From Letharia columbiana (lineage: Eukaryota; Ascomycota; Lecanoromycetes; Lecanorales; Parmeliaceae), in the NCBI RefSeq assembly GCF_014066305.1, contig NW_023501039.1, forward strand, positions 310,001-374,000: a DNA stretch of 64,000 nucleotides, written 5' to 3'. A program made the position numbers and the translations under genes. Of this stretch, positions 22,554 to 33,700 are shown piece by piece; positions within the stretch are counted from its first letter, which is position 1; each line of letters begins with the position of its first letter. The notes under the pieces were generated by a model. The model was not told the origin of the DNA. It did no database searches and worked only from the letters and a program-made list of their open reading frames with translations.

Positions 22554-24230
22554 ATGCCTTCAGACATCCCTTTGGAGCACAAATACGGCTCTCGACTTAT
22601 ACTTCATCTGATCGATCATGTTGCTCATGAGTCGAGGTCGTTCTTTCTCTTGCTATCCCAAACTCGGTCAAGGATGGATTCAAAACAGTGACTTACGGCC
22701 AGCTTGCCAATGCTATCAATCGTGTCGCATGGTGGATCGGCAAGAATACCAAGAAAGATGAGAATATGGAGACTCTGGGGTACATTGGCCCATTCGACCT
22801 TCGCTATACGATCTTAACAATCGCCGCACAAAAAGCCGGCTTCAAGGTGATGGACCCAGCTCGGCTCAAATCCTATCTAACAAGGAGACCAGGCTTATTT
22901 TCCTTCCCCTCGGAATGGCCTTGAAGCTGACCTACATCTTCTGGAAAGTGCTCAGTGCACGAAGTTCATCACCGCTTCAGTCATTCCTCCGCACTTTGAA
23001 GACACATTCACGCATCGGAACATGCATCGGATTACCATGCTCAGCTTGGACCACTGCTTGGACCCGACAATTGTGCCCCACTACCCATATGCCAAATCCT
23101 TCCGTCAAGCCCAGTATGATCCTTTCGTTGCACTCCATACGTCTGGCTCGACTGGGCTGCCTAAACTCGTGGTTACCTCCCACGGTACGTTCGCCGCGAG
23201 TGATACATATCAAACTATGCCCTCACTAGGCCATGCTTCGACGATGGTGGAGGTGCTCAGGGATAAGCGCGTATTTATAGGACTTCCACCATTTCACGCT
23301 GCTGGATTGTTCATGATGCTAGGAATGACAACCTATTTCGATGTCATTCCAGTCCTGGGTCCACTTGCAACCTTGAATGCGGAGATGGCGAATGACTTGC
23401 ACGTGCCTGGGGATGTCAAGGTAACATGCATCCCCCCGTCGATCATCGAAGATTTGTTGAGGACACCAACATATCATGACAAGCTCAACACGTTAGACTG
23501 CGTCATGTATGGCGGTGGGCCTCTCTCGAAGAAAGCTGGAGATCAACTGGCCCAAGCAACATCTGTGGTTTGCCTCATGGGTTCCACCGAGACTATGCTG
23601 CTTCCGACAGAAGTCGCCGACAGCAGCGATTGGCAATATTTCGGCTTCAGTCCTTGTATGGGTGGAGAATTCCGCCATCTCTGGGACGACTTGTACGAAT
23701 TGTTTATAGTACGAAACCCGAAATTTGAAGCCTCCCAGTCTGTCTTCTTTACCTTTCCAAAGCTTCAAGAACACAACACGAAAGACCTCTATTCTAAGCA
23801 TCCAGCGAAGGTCGGCCTGTGGCGCTACCGAGGAAGGTCTGATGACTTGATTGTGTTCTCAACCGGGGAGAAGCTCAATCCGATGATGGTGGAGGAAACC
23901 GTTGGCACGCACCCTGATGTGTGCTCTGTGTTGTTGGTCGGACAGGGTCGCCGACGGTCCTCGCTTCTGATTGAAGCAAAGAGTGCTCTCATATCGTCAG
24001 AGGATAGAGAAAGGTTGCTTGAAGAGATCTGGCCTACCATCGAGCGTGCTAACAAGCTATACTTCGCTCATGGGAGAGTATCGAGAGACCTAGTGCTTTT
24101 CACCTCTGCTGACAGGCCGATGCTTCGGGCCGGAAAGGGTACCATACAGCGAAGGGGAACGGTCAGTCTTTACAAGTCGGAGCTTGATGCTCTCTACGAC
24201 TATGAGCTCGAGGTCCACAAGTCAAGATAG
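22554..24230 (+). pseudogene. NRPS-like adenylation (AMP-binding) domain gene, frame-broken
   Basis: Start ATG at 22554 gives MPSDIPLEHKYGSRLILHLI, typical of the N terminus of fungal NRPS-like adenylating enzymes. One intron, 22847-22892 (46 bp, GTGATG...CTAAC...CCAG, phase 0), restores GFK-AYFPSPRNG. Motifs: TSGSTGLPK (23139-23165, phosphate loop), YGGGPLSKKAGD, GSTET, and YRGRSDDLIVFSTGEKLNP (about 23827-23882); near the C terminus GKGTIQRRGTV carries the expected lysine region. By family knowledge the domain adenylates a carboxylic acid and loads it on a carrier domain. A one-base frame break near 22640-22655 separates the N-terminal 30 residues from the sequence IPNSVKDGFKTVTY. The intended coding length is about 543 residues. 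The carrier domain that should follow is itself decayed (24231-24415). I read this as a pseudogene, with a consensus error possible for the first break. Confidence 0.8.
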
Positions 24231-24415
24231 TAAAAGACCTCGTGTCAGACGCAAGGGTTTTGCTAAAGACCGATGACAATGTATTTGCGCTGGGACTTGA
24301 ACTTTTATTCGTCTCGACCCTGATAAGCGCAGTATCAACCAATCTATTTCCCGCAACGAAAGTAGCTAGATCAAACTGCTTTTCTAAAACATCTATCATA
24401 GATGCTAGCCAGTAA
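24231..24415 (+). pseudogene. Decayed carrier (thiolation) domain remnant
   Basis: In the -1 frame relative to the adenylation stop, the sequence reads VKDLVSDARVLLKTDD, then NVFALGLELLFVSTLISAV. Carrier domains normally have a D-x-x-F-x-LG-x-DSL-type core whose serine takes the phosphopantetheine arm. Here the DSL position reads ELL, so the attachment serine is missing, and the frame is also shifted from the A domain. No reductase or thioesterase domain follows before sequence quality is lost. Confidence 0.6.
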
Positions 24416-24771
24416 AATAGATTTTTGCGAAGCCAATCAAAGGGTGATAGATACCGTCAGTACAAAACAATAAATTCGATCCTCATAAGCATACTAATTT
24501 TTAGACAGAAACTCGCGCTAGATCACGAAACAAGTCAGCTTATCACCGCCTCTTATCTTGTCTTACCTTGTCGTCACTATTAGAATCTAGGAGTCGCGTG
24601 ACCCCAACTAGTGACCCCGACTAGATAGATCGTATTTTCCTCTCATAGCACATCTAAATTAATGCAACTAAGTATTCTACCTCCTGTTCTAACAGTCACT
24701 ACTTTTGTAAAGATACAAGACCCCATTGTTCGAAGAAAAGAGAAAATCAATGTAAGTAGATCCAAGCACTC
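24416..24771. other. Intergenic region between convergent genes
   Basis: About 355 bp between the adenylation relic (+) and the 3' end of the DUF7730-type gene (-). No gene or strong hairpin terminator seen. Confidence 0.5.
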
Positions 24772-25979
24772 TCAGTCTTCACGGTCTCGAGTCATCCAAT
24801 AATTCGGGGCATGGATACGTAGGTACTCTTGAGCTTCAGCGCCACTTTCGGCGAACTCCGCATCTCGGGAAGCCTTCTGTTCCTTCCTTACGTCTCTGAC
24901 TACTTGACGGCATTTCTGCAAGATTTCCTGGAACTGAGCATGTTTTTCCGCTGACTTTGGATCGAGCAGTATCTTCCGGATTTCATCTGCATACTCCGTT
25001 CTATCTCCGGCTGTCCATAAGCCACGCGGCTCATCGACGTCGCTGTCCGAGAAAGGATAGTCGCTGATGACGATGGGAAAGTCGCTGACGAAGACTTCGA
25101 CGTCGGTCAGCGGCAATGTGGCCAATTTGAGCACGAACTCGTGTTGATGAGGTTGAAAAAAGGCGAGCTCGACCCCCCCGAACTTTCGCCTCATGATATA
25201 GCGCGGCCTCCATCGAATGGTTGATCTGCAGACGTAGACTCCTAATCCCAGTCAAGGATCTGAGACGCTTCACGCCTAAGATGCGATTCCAGCCTTTTTC
25301 GTCCTCATAAACCCAGTCCATCTGCAGTCGAAGTTTTCTCAACGTCTGTTTTTGATGGGTCGTCCTCGATTCCATGAAATCAACGAAGGTGGGGTCGGCT
25401 TCACTGAAGGAGAAAGTATTCGTCGACCATAGCACATCATTCGCTTCATTGTATATCTGTCGACAGACTCGCAGGACTGTCAGATGTACTGACTCGGGAG
25501 GATCCGGTTGTTCGCGGACAAGGATGTTATTACGGACTTGGGTGTCACGGTATCCCCGTTTATGCGAAAGGTCGAGGTTGCAGCTTTGATGCGGCATTCG
25601 CCAGTCGATCTCTTTGTCGGTCATTTCATGCTCCGGGCAATCGTGTTTACAGACGACGTGTATGCAGCTCCGCATTTTCTCTTCCACCTTGCGAACGCGC
25701 CTGACACCAGGATATTCGAGATGTATGAGCCGATCTCCTAGCACAATTTTCCAGATCTTGTTGCGAATCTCGAGGGGCATTCGTAGCAGCGGCGAGCATG
25801 ATGCATTTTGCGCAATACTGTGATATGCAAGTCAGCATCAGCGTATGCTAGGATAGATGCATGGAGGTTTTCGCATACAGTGCCTTTGTGGCTACATCTT
25901 TTGGTGCGGTGAAGGGAACTCTTCTTGTTCGCTTGGCTTTAACGGCCGTCTTTTCTTCCTCAGTCTTTCGCTTGGTCAT
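24772..25979 (-). CDS. DUF7730-type protein, two exons, frameshifted at a G7 run
   Basis: Exon 1: 25979-25879, encoding a basic N terminus (MTKRKTEEEKTAVKAKRTRR). Intron 25818-25878 (61 bp, GTATGC...CACAG, phase 2). Exon 2: 25817-24772. The splice gives IAQNASCSPLLRMPLEIRN followed by KIWKIVLGDRLIHL, the hallmark start of the fungal DUF7730 family. Then comes LTVLRVCRQIYNEANDVLW, STNTFSF and a Q-x-LRKLRLQM segment. The family's function is unknown; it has a weak F-box-like opening. At the coding-strand G7 run (25179-25173) the frame shifts. The literal product is 295 residues; the continuing frame (VELAFFQPHQHEFVLKLATL and on to an acidic/basic tail) would make about 381. The break could be real or a consensus error. 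Confidence 0.8.
25173..25179 (-). other. Homopolymer C7/G7 frameshift site in the DUF7730-type gene
   Basis: Seven C on the plus strand. Six would keep the upstream frame open into the downstream family-like sequence. Confidence 0.75.
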
Positions 25980-26660
25980 TGTTGTTGACTTTGTTTGCAA
26001 GTGAGTGCAGGTATGCGCACGTATCCCTTTCCTTATTGTTAGCTCGTGTCAAAGGTGGTCCGAATGTTGCAGCGCGGTAGGTGTCTTGCCCAGGCGAATG
26101 GCGATCCACATCATTGCAGTTGAGATACCATAATCGTTTCCACCCCTATTTACACGTTACCCCCATTTGCACGCTCTTAAATCCGATAAATCCGACATAG
26201 ATAGCTACCACTACAGAGGTCTGCACCGAAAGTCCTGCACCCGCACTAGTCCCTAACCCTACTTTCGGAAGCGGCCCTATAGAGGGGAAGCCTAGAAATA
26301 TCTTCTTATAGCGTATGGATAAAATTTTAGATACTTCTTTTAACTTAATAGAGATATTAAGCCCCGAAACCTGGCTAGGTTAGATGCGATTCCGAAGAAC
26401 TTTAAACGTATTATCCAGGTAGCCCTTTGATAGAGCATTATCCGAAGTTTAAGCGTAAGAGTCTTGGCAGATACAGGACTTTCGTGCACCTCTGTACCAC
26501 TCATTCAAATGGCCTACTACCATTCTATCATAATAGCCAATACTACGGTACCATTGTCGCCATCTGTAGGCCTGGCATAGTAGGTGTCCCTGCCCTGGAT
26601 ATAGATATAGCCTATTTTGATTCTGGCAACATATATATCTAAGTAGTATTCGATATTCTA
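25980..26660. other. Right edge of gene island 2, no gene recognised
   Basis: Upstream region of the DUF7730-type gene, then partly RIP-mutated sequence from about 26280 to the boundary near 26645. A frame at 26427-26642 (+) shows no motif. Around 26140-26175 there is an imperfect CCCCTATTTACACG / CCCCCATTTGCACG duplication. Confidence 0.45.
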
Positions 26661-28136
26661 TTTAGACCCTATAATATAGTAAAATATTTATTTATTTAAG
26701 ATATTATAAATTATCTAACTAGTAATTAATCTCTCGATATATAATTATAACTTTAAATCTATTAAATATCTTAATAATTTTTAAAAAAAAAATTAATATT
26801 TAATTTCTTATAATTATAAGAGAGTTTATATTATAAGTATATAGTTTATTTTAACTTATAATCTAAATTTACTTATATATACTTAGAATTTATTAAATCT
26901 CTATTAATAAATTCTAAACTTTTAAATAGACTTTTAAACTTCTTTTTAATAATCGAAAAGATATAATTATAAGATAGTAAGATCTCTTTTAATAGAACTA
27001 CGTAGTAGCTATATAATTATAAAATTTAAATATATAGTTAATAGAATAGATAGATTAATTACTAGATAAACTAATAACTAAAAAAAGAAGAAGAGAAAAG
27101 AAAACTCGTAGATATTTAAGACTTTATTAAATATATTAAATACTCGCTCTAGCTATATAGCTTATAGTCTAATAAATAATATAAGCGAGTCTATTAATTC
27201 GCTTCGAGTACTTTTACTCTTATAATTATATCTTCTCTTAGAAGATTTAATTTCTAAATCTTATTATTATTACGTCTTATAATTAAATATATATAAACTT
27301 ATTAATATTATTTATATTATTTATTATTAGCTTAAATGTAGTTTAAACTAATATATACTATAATAGCGTATTTATATTATATATTCTAAGATCTTTTTAA
27401 ATATATTATTATATTTATATATTAAATCGCGATAGTATTATTATATATATTATTATTTTAATTAATAAAATATAAGTATAGTATTACTCTATTACGATAT
27501 ATTATTATCGCTATTATTATATACTATTATTATATTATTACTTTATAATTATAATAATTCTATTATAATAATCGTTAAAAATCGCGTTAATAAATATAAA
27601 AGATTTATTTTTAATTTAATTTTTATTCTTTTTAGTAATAATATTAACGTTAACGCTATTATAAGTAAATACTTAATTCTTCTTTATATCTACTATTTTA
27701 TCTTTATTTATTCTTATTATAATATCGTAATAATAAGCTATATATTATTATAATAGTATAATATATATATTAATTAAAATAATAATTAAATAAGATTATA
27801 ATTATTTAGATTAACTTTATATATAATAAGTATCTCGAAGAATACTTTATAATACTTTATAAATAGTATAAGAAGTATATTAATATATTAATAATAATAT
27901 TAAATCTTTACTCTTATAGTCTTATAAATTATTAAATACTTATAGCCGTTATAATTCCTACGCCTCGCGCTATTATTAATAAATATTTATATTTATTTTA
28001 AAGATATACTTAATTAAGAAGACTATTAACCTCTTTTATCGCTACTTTCTCTATTATTACTTTCTTCGTTATTACTTTAAACGCTATTTATAAATAGAAG
28101 AAATATTAGATAATTAAGAGATTATATTAATATATA

Positions 28137-28558
28137 CGAGTAAAGGCCTATAAATTAAATTTATAGTTATTTTTTTAATTAGGGCTATCGAGTAAGTAGG
28201 TAAGCGAACTTTAATAAGCGATATTTGAATTCCTTGCGCTTTAATAATTATAAGACTAAATTTCAAAATTCTTAAAAATTCGGAAAGCGCAAACAGCGCT
28301 TTAAAATTTAAAAAAAAAATTCAAAATTTTAGTAGAAAACAAAAAAGTTATTCTATATATTAATAATATATATCTATTTTTTTAATAAGGGAGGCGTAAG
28401 AGGGCGAGATTTTAATAGTTACGGACGCTAATTTATTTACCCGCGATAAGTTAGTCGATCTAATTAAAAAGCGTAGCGAATTCGAATTTATAATTAACTA
28501 TATATATAAATTTAAGATTTTCAAGCTTAGTTCTATCTTATTCTTTTATATATATTAA
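28137..28558 (+). mobile_element. S6: short Helitron-like element, 422 bp, inside D1
   Basis: CGAGTAAAGGCC start and TATATATTAA end (RIP-mutated form of TATATACTAA). D2 has the uninterrupted sequence near 49370-49390, although the exact junction is blurred by AT repeats and a possible 4-base difference. Confidence 0.7.
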
Positions 28559-31539
28559 TTTTCTTTTATTATTATTATATATATACTCTTATATATAACT
28601 CTTATATAATATATATTATACTTTCTATTAATTTACGCTAGCGTAAATATAAGCGATACTTTCGCGAGGATTATATATATATTATAAACTTAATCTCTAT
28701 TTATTAAATAAATATTCTCGCTATAATTTATATTAATAAGAATATTTATATTACTCTTTATTATTAAATTAATATAAATCTTATTAATATATATTAGAGT
28801 ATATAGTTAATATATATAGCGATTAATCGCGTTAAGAAACTTCGATATAATATCGCTATTCTTATCTCTTCTTTAATTATTTCTCTTACTACTCTCTCTA
28901 CTAGATTCTTCTTATTATCTAATAAATCTTCTAAATAAATAATTACTTTCTAATATAAGATAATAAATAAATTAATATTAAATAATAATAATTATATATA
29001 TAATTTTAATAGCTATTTTTCTTATTATATATAGCGTCTTAACGCCTTAGAATCGATTTATAAATATTTTAGCTATTTTTATTAAGTCTTTTAATTATAA
29101 CTTATTTATTCTTTAAAGCTTCTCTATTATTATTACTTTTATAATCTTTTTTACTTCTTAATTCCTCTTAACGATTATATCTTTAGCTTTATCTTAAATA
29201 TTAATTTATATAATTTCTTTATTTACTCGAAGTTCTTAATTACGCCTTTAATATTTTTAAGATACTTTATTAATTTTTATAAAGCTTTATAAAATAAAAA
29301 GTTTTTTTAATTAATAAGATATTTAGTCTTATTCTTATAAACTCTTTTATCTAATATCTTATTAATCTCTTACTTTTCTTCTTTATTAATGTTAGACCTA
29401 ATGCGTTATGAACCTTAGCGCTACTTACGCCAAGGCGCCGACATCGCATATTCTACGTTAGAGTCCCTTTTAGGGTCTAGTTTTAATAATATGCCTTATT
29501 TGCTTAGGGGCTTAGCGAATATAGATCTACTTTATATACCTCGGAGTTTTAGTATTTCTTAGAGATTAGTTCTATTATTAAATATACTATTAAACTCTAT
29601 AACGATACTATATCTTTTATAATCTATATTCGCTAACTAATCGTTAGTAGACTACGCTCTTATAATTCTAATCTCTCTATCTTTTAAAGAAAAAGACTTA
29701 TTATCGTTATAATATCAAGTTTATCTCTAAGTCGTGTAATAGAAAACGAAGGTAATATCGAGAGCCGCTATAGCGTCGATAATGAGTTCGAGAATTTCTT
29801 ATTAGTAGAAGATCTTACTATAAAATAACGTTTTATAGTCGTTAAGATCGAAAATCGTTATTTAAAATAAGAATATAAATTAGCTACGTTAAAGGCTTAT
29901 AATCGTAAACTTTATAATATTAGCTTATCGTCTATAGTTAGTAAGGGCCTATCTATATCGATTATTATTATATCTCTAGCGAATATATTAATTAAAACGA
30001 AAATACTTCGTCTTAAAAGAATACGTTTTTATAAGAGTATTAATAAAAAAGAGTATCTACGCTAATTCCGCGAAGTCGAAATTAAGTTCTTTATAAGTTC
30101 TAAATATTTTACTATTAATTAATTAAAAATTATTTATTATATATAATTCTTAGAAGATAATTTTAATATTTAATAATATAGATATTATTAAATCTATAAT
30201 TTAGGGGATATAACTTTTAAATTCTTTAAGTAATTTTTGTTTAATTTAGTGATAGATCTAGTAAATCGCTATCTTCTTATCTACGAAAAGTAAAAGAAGA
30301 TTAAATAACGCTTCGATTAGAAGATATCTATTTTTAAAGCTTATCTAAAGAAGCTAGAGGCCTATATAACCCTATTTTCTAAGAAATATTAAACTAATTT
30401 CTTCTTAATTAAGCTTAAATTAAAGCTTAAGAATAAGATTCTAAATATTAATAATATATCGAAATAATAAAAAGAAATTCTTACTTAAACTATTATATAG
30501 AAAAAGATTTTAGAATATATACGCTTCGGCGGCGGTTTTTATTTAAAGTTTTCGAGGGAATTCGCTAAGAATAAGCCTTTAAAGAATCGAATTTTGAAGC
30601 TTAAATCGACTTTAAACGGCGGCGCTTATATAGCGCGTATTTAAGACGATAACGTAAAGCGTAAAGTCGAATTCTTTAACTCTAACTATAAAAAGAATAA
30701 TTATTTTTATTATAGAAAATAGGGTTATTAGATATCTAAGTATCTAGACCTCGATAAATCGTTTATAATTTATATCGGCGTAGTATTAATAAAAAAAGAT
30801 TCGGCCTTATAATCGTCTTAAAAGCGAGATAAGAATAATAATTAATAGAGGTAATTTCTTCTATTTTTACGAAGGAGTAAATAAAGCTTTAAAGTAAATA
30901 GAGGTAACTCGTTACTCTACTTAACACTAAAGCGTATATTAATTTAATTTTATAAAAGTTCGTAATTTAATAAGACTTAAAATCTTATAACGCTATTTTA
31001 TTATAATTAAAAGCGCTAAGCGACTAAAGTATATATTATTATAACGCGTATTAGCTAAATTATTAATTAATAGATAGCTAAGATTAAAGTAGAAAGTATA
31101 ATATACTCTTCTATGCTATTAATTAAAAAGACTTTAATATTATATTAAGTATATTTAAGCTAAGTTAATTATAAGTATTATTAAATCTAGCGACGAAGTA
31201 ATAGTAATTTAAAGTTAACGCTAATAAATTATAGATTAAAGAATTAATTAAATTTACTCGAATTATCGAATAGAAGCTAAATATATTCGTAATTATATAT
31301 ACTATAATAGCGCGTAGCGAATCGAAAAATAGACGTAATCTAGAGCTTTCTTAGAAGTTGCTAGAGTTTAATAACGTTTTTTTTAATAAAAAAATAGGAA
31401 TCTTATCTACGCTTAAATAGGGGGATTATATTATTAAGATTAAAAGCGATAAGAAGCTATTATATAATCTCTTATATAATTTATCTTAAACGAAGTTAGC
31501 GAAGCTATAACGCTATTTAAAGAATTTTCTTTAAAAAAA

Positions 31540-31990
31540 CTAAATTCGTTATTCGACTTTCTTAGCTAAAGTATTAATTCTTTTTATTTCTAAAAAGAAT
31601 AAGAGGCTTTATCTTTACGTTAATTATCGAGGTCTAAACGCGATAACTATTAAAAATCGATACTCGCTATCTCTAATTATTAAGACTCTAAATCGCTTAT
31701 ACGGCGTTAAAGTCTTTACGAAGCTAGACCTTAAGAATATCTATTATTAAATCTAGATTAAAGAAAATGATAAATAAAAAACAGCGTTTCGTAGTCGCTA
31801 CGGTTACTTCGAATATTTAGTTATATCTTTTAAGCTCGCTAATATATTAATAACTTTTTAAGCGTATATTAATAGAATTTTTATAAGTCTAGTAAATATA
31901 ATATATATAATATATTTAAATGATATTCTAATTTATAGTGCTAATTTAGCGGAGTATTAGCGATATATTAAGTAAGTACTTAAGCGTTTA
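31540..31990 (+). pseudogene. Reverse-transcriptase relic of family C
   Basis: Translation with stops shows VDYRGLNAITIKNRYSLPLI, then VFTKLDLKN, AFRSRYGYFEYLVMSF and the catalytic box as YLNDILIYS. The standard box is YLDDILIYS, so one catalytic aspartate reads asparagine, as a G-to-A RIP change would produce. Non-functional. Confidence 0.85.
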
Positions 31991-33119
31991 TATTAATTCT
32001 AATTATACGTTAATCTAAAAAAGTATTAATTCTATATCGAGCGGGTTAAGTTTCTAGAGTTTATTATATTTATTAAAGATATCGCGATAGATTAGAAATG
32101 TATCGCTATTATTAAGAAGTAGTTAAAATTAAAAAGTTATCGAGATATATAAATCTTTTTAGACTTTATTAATTTCTATTAATGATTTATCTATAGCTAT
32201 TTTAGTATAATAGCGTTACTTATTAACTTACTTAAAGAAAATAAGAATAGTAAGAAATCTAGGCCGTTAGAGTAAATAGATAACGCTGAGTAGGCGTTTT
32301 AATAACTTCGAAATACTTTCGTAACCGCGTTATTTCTATACTACTACGATTTAAATTTGAAGTTACATCTTAAGACCGACGCTTTTAACTTCGATATAGA
32401 AGTTATACTTTTATAATCGGATAAGAATAGCTATTAGCGATTAGTGATATTCTAATCTAGAAAAATAATTTCTATAGAGTAAAACTATAAGACTTATAAT
32501 TAAGAGTTACTCGCTATTATAGTGTCTATAAAGTAATAACGTTATTATTTAAAAAGTAATACGTTTTATATTAAGATTTTAACGAACTATAATAATCTTA
32601 AAGACTTTATAAAATAAAAGAAATTAAACTTCAGACAAGCCCGTTAGACGCTAAAGTTAGCTACTTATAATTTTAAGATTTTTCATTAAATAGATAAATT
32701 AAACCCTATCGACCCGCTATCGCAACGCTCTAATTATAAAGAAATTTCGCTATTAAATATTAAACTTTTATTAATACTATAAAATAAGCTCGCACTTTAA
32801 ACTAGCGGTAAATAGTTATAAAGAAATAAGAAGATTATAGCGATTATAGCGTCTATATTTCGTATTATTAATATTTAAATAATTATTTCTAGAAGAAAGT
32901 CTAAGATCGTATAAGAGACTACTTATAACGTATTTTAAAAGCTAATAAAAATATTAATTCGAGACCTATAAGCTTATAATAATTAAATAAACTCTTTTTA
33001 AATTAATATTAATAAATCGATAATTAAGCGTCGCGTACGTAGTTAAGTATAGATCTTAGACTTCGAGAAACTATTAAGATATAATAATCGCCTTTATATT
33101 TCTAGAGATAAGATCTTAA

Positions 33120-33700
33120 GAAAAGAGCTTATTAGTAAATATCATAATAATTCGTTATTAGAATACTTTAATACTACGAAGATATATAAGCTACTTATTC
33201 GTAAATATTATTAAAATAAAAGTCTAAAGTAAGTTATCGATTATATTAAAATATATAACGTTTACTAGCGAACTAAAGCTTTATAATATCGCTTATATAG
33301 CGAATTAAGCTCGCTTTCCGTCGCTATTAAATTATAAAAGAAAATTTCTATAGACTTTATTATTAGCTTATTAGCGAGTAAGTATAAGAGTATTATTTAC
33401 GATACTATTCTAGTTATAGTAAATCGATTTATAAAAATAATAAGATATATTTCTATATCTATTATAATCGATGCTACTTAACTAGCGAAAGTATTTTATT
33501 TCAAAATAATATATCGCTATAATATGCTAAACGATATTATTAGTAATAGAGGCTCTATATTTACTAATAACTTCTAGTTCGTTATTTACTTTTATTTTAA
33601 AATTAAGTAACATCTAAGTATCGTCTTTTACCCGTAAATCGATAAGTAGACTAAGCGATAAAATTAGATACTAAAATACTTCTTATATATATTCGCTAAC
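33120..33700 (+). pseudogene. Integrase relic of family C
   Basis: Decayed zinc-binding region (LLIRKYYW-like near 33190) and catalytic core (ISIDFIISLLASKYKS near 33350; SNRGSIFTNNF and HLSIVFYP further on), with many stops from RIP. Confidence 0.75.

Noticed and set aside
24163..24399. Minus-strand frame over the carrier remnant
   Set aside because: Antisense shadow of the decayed carrier domain.
26427..26642. 71-codon frame at the right edge of island 2
   Set aside because: Partly RIP-mutated, no motif.
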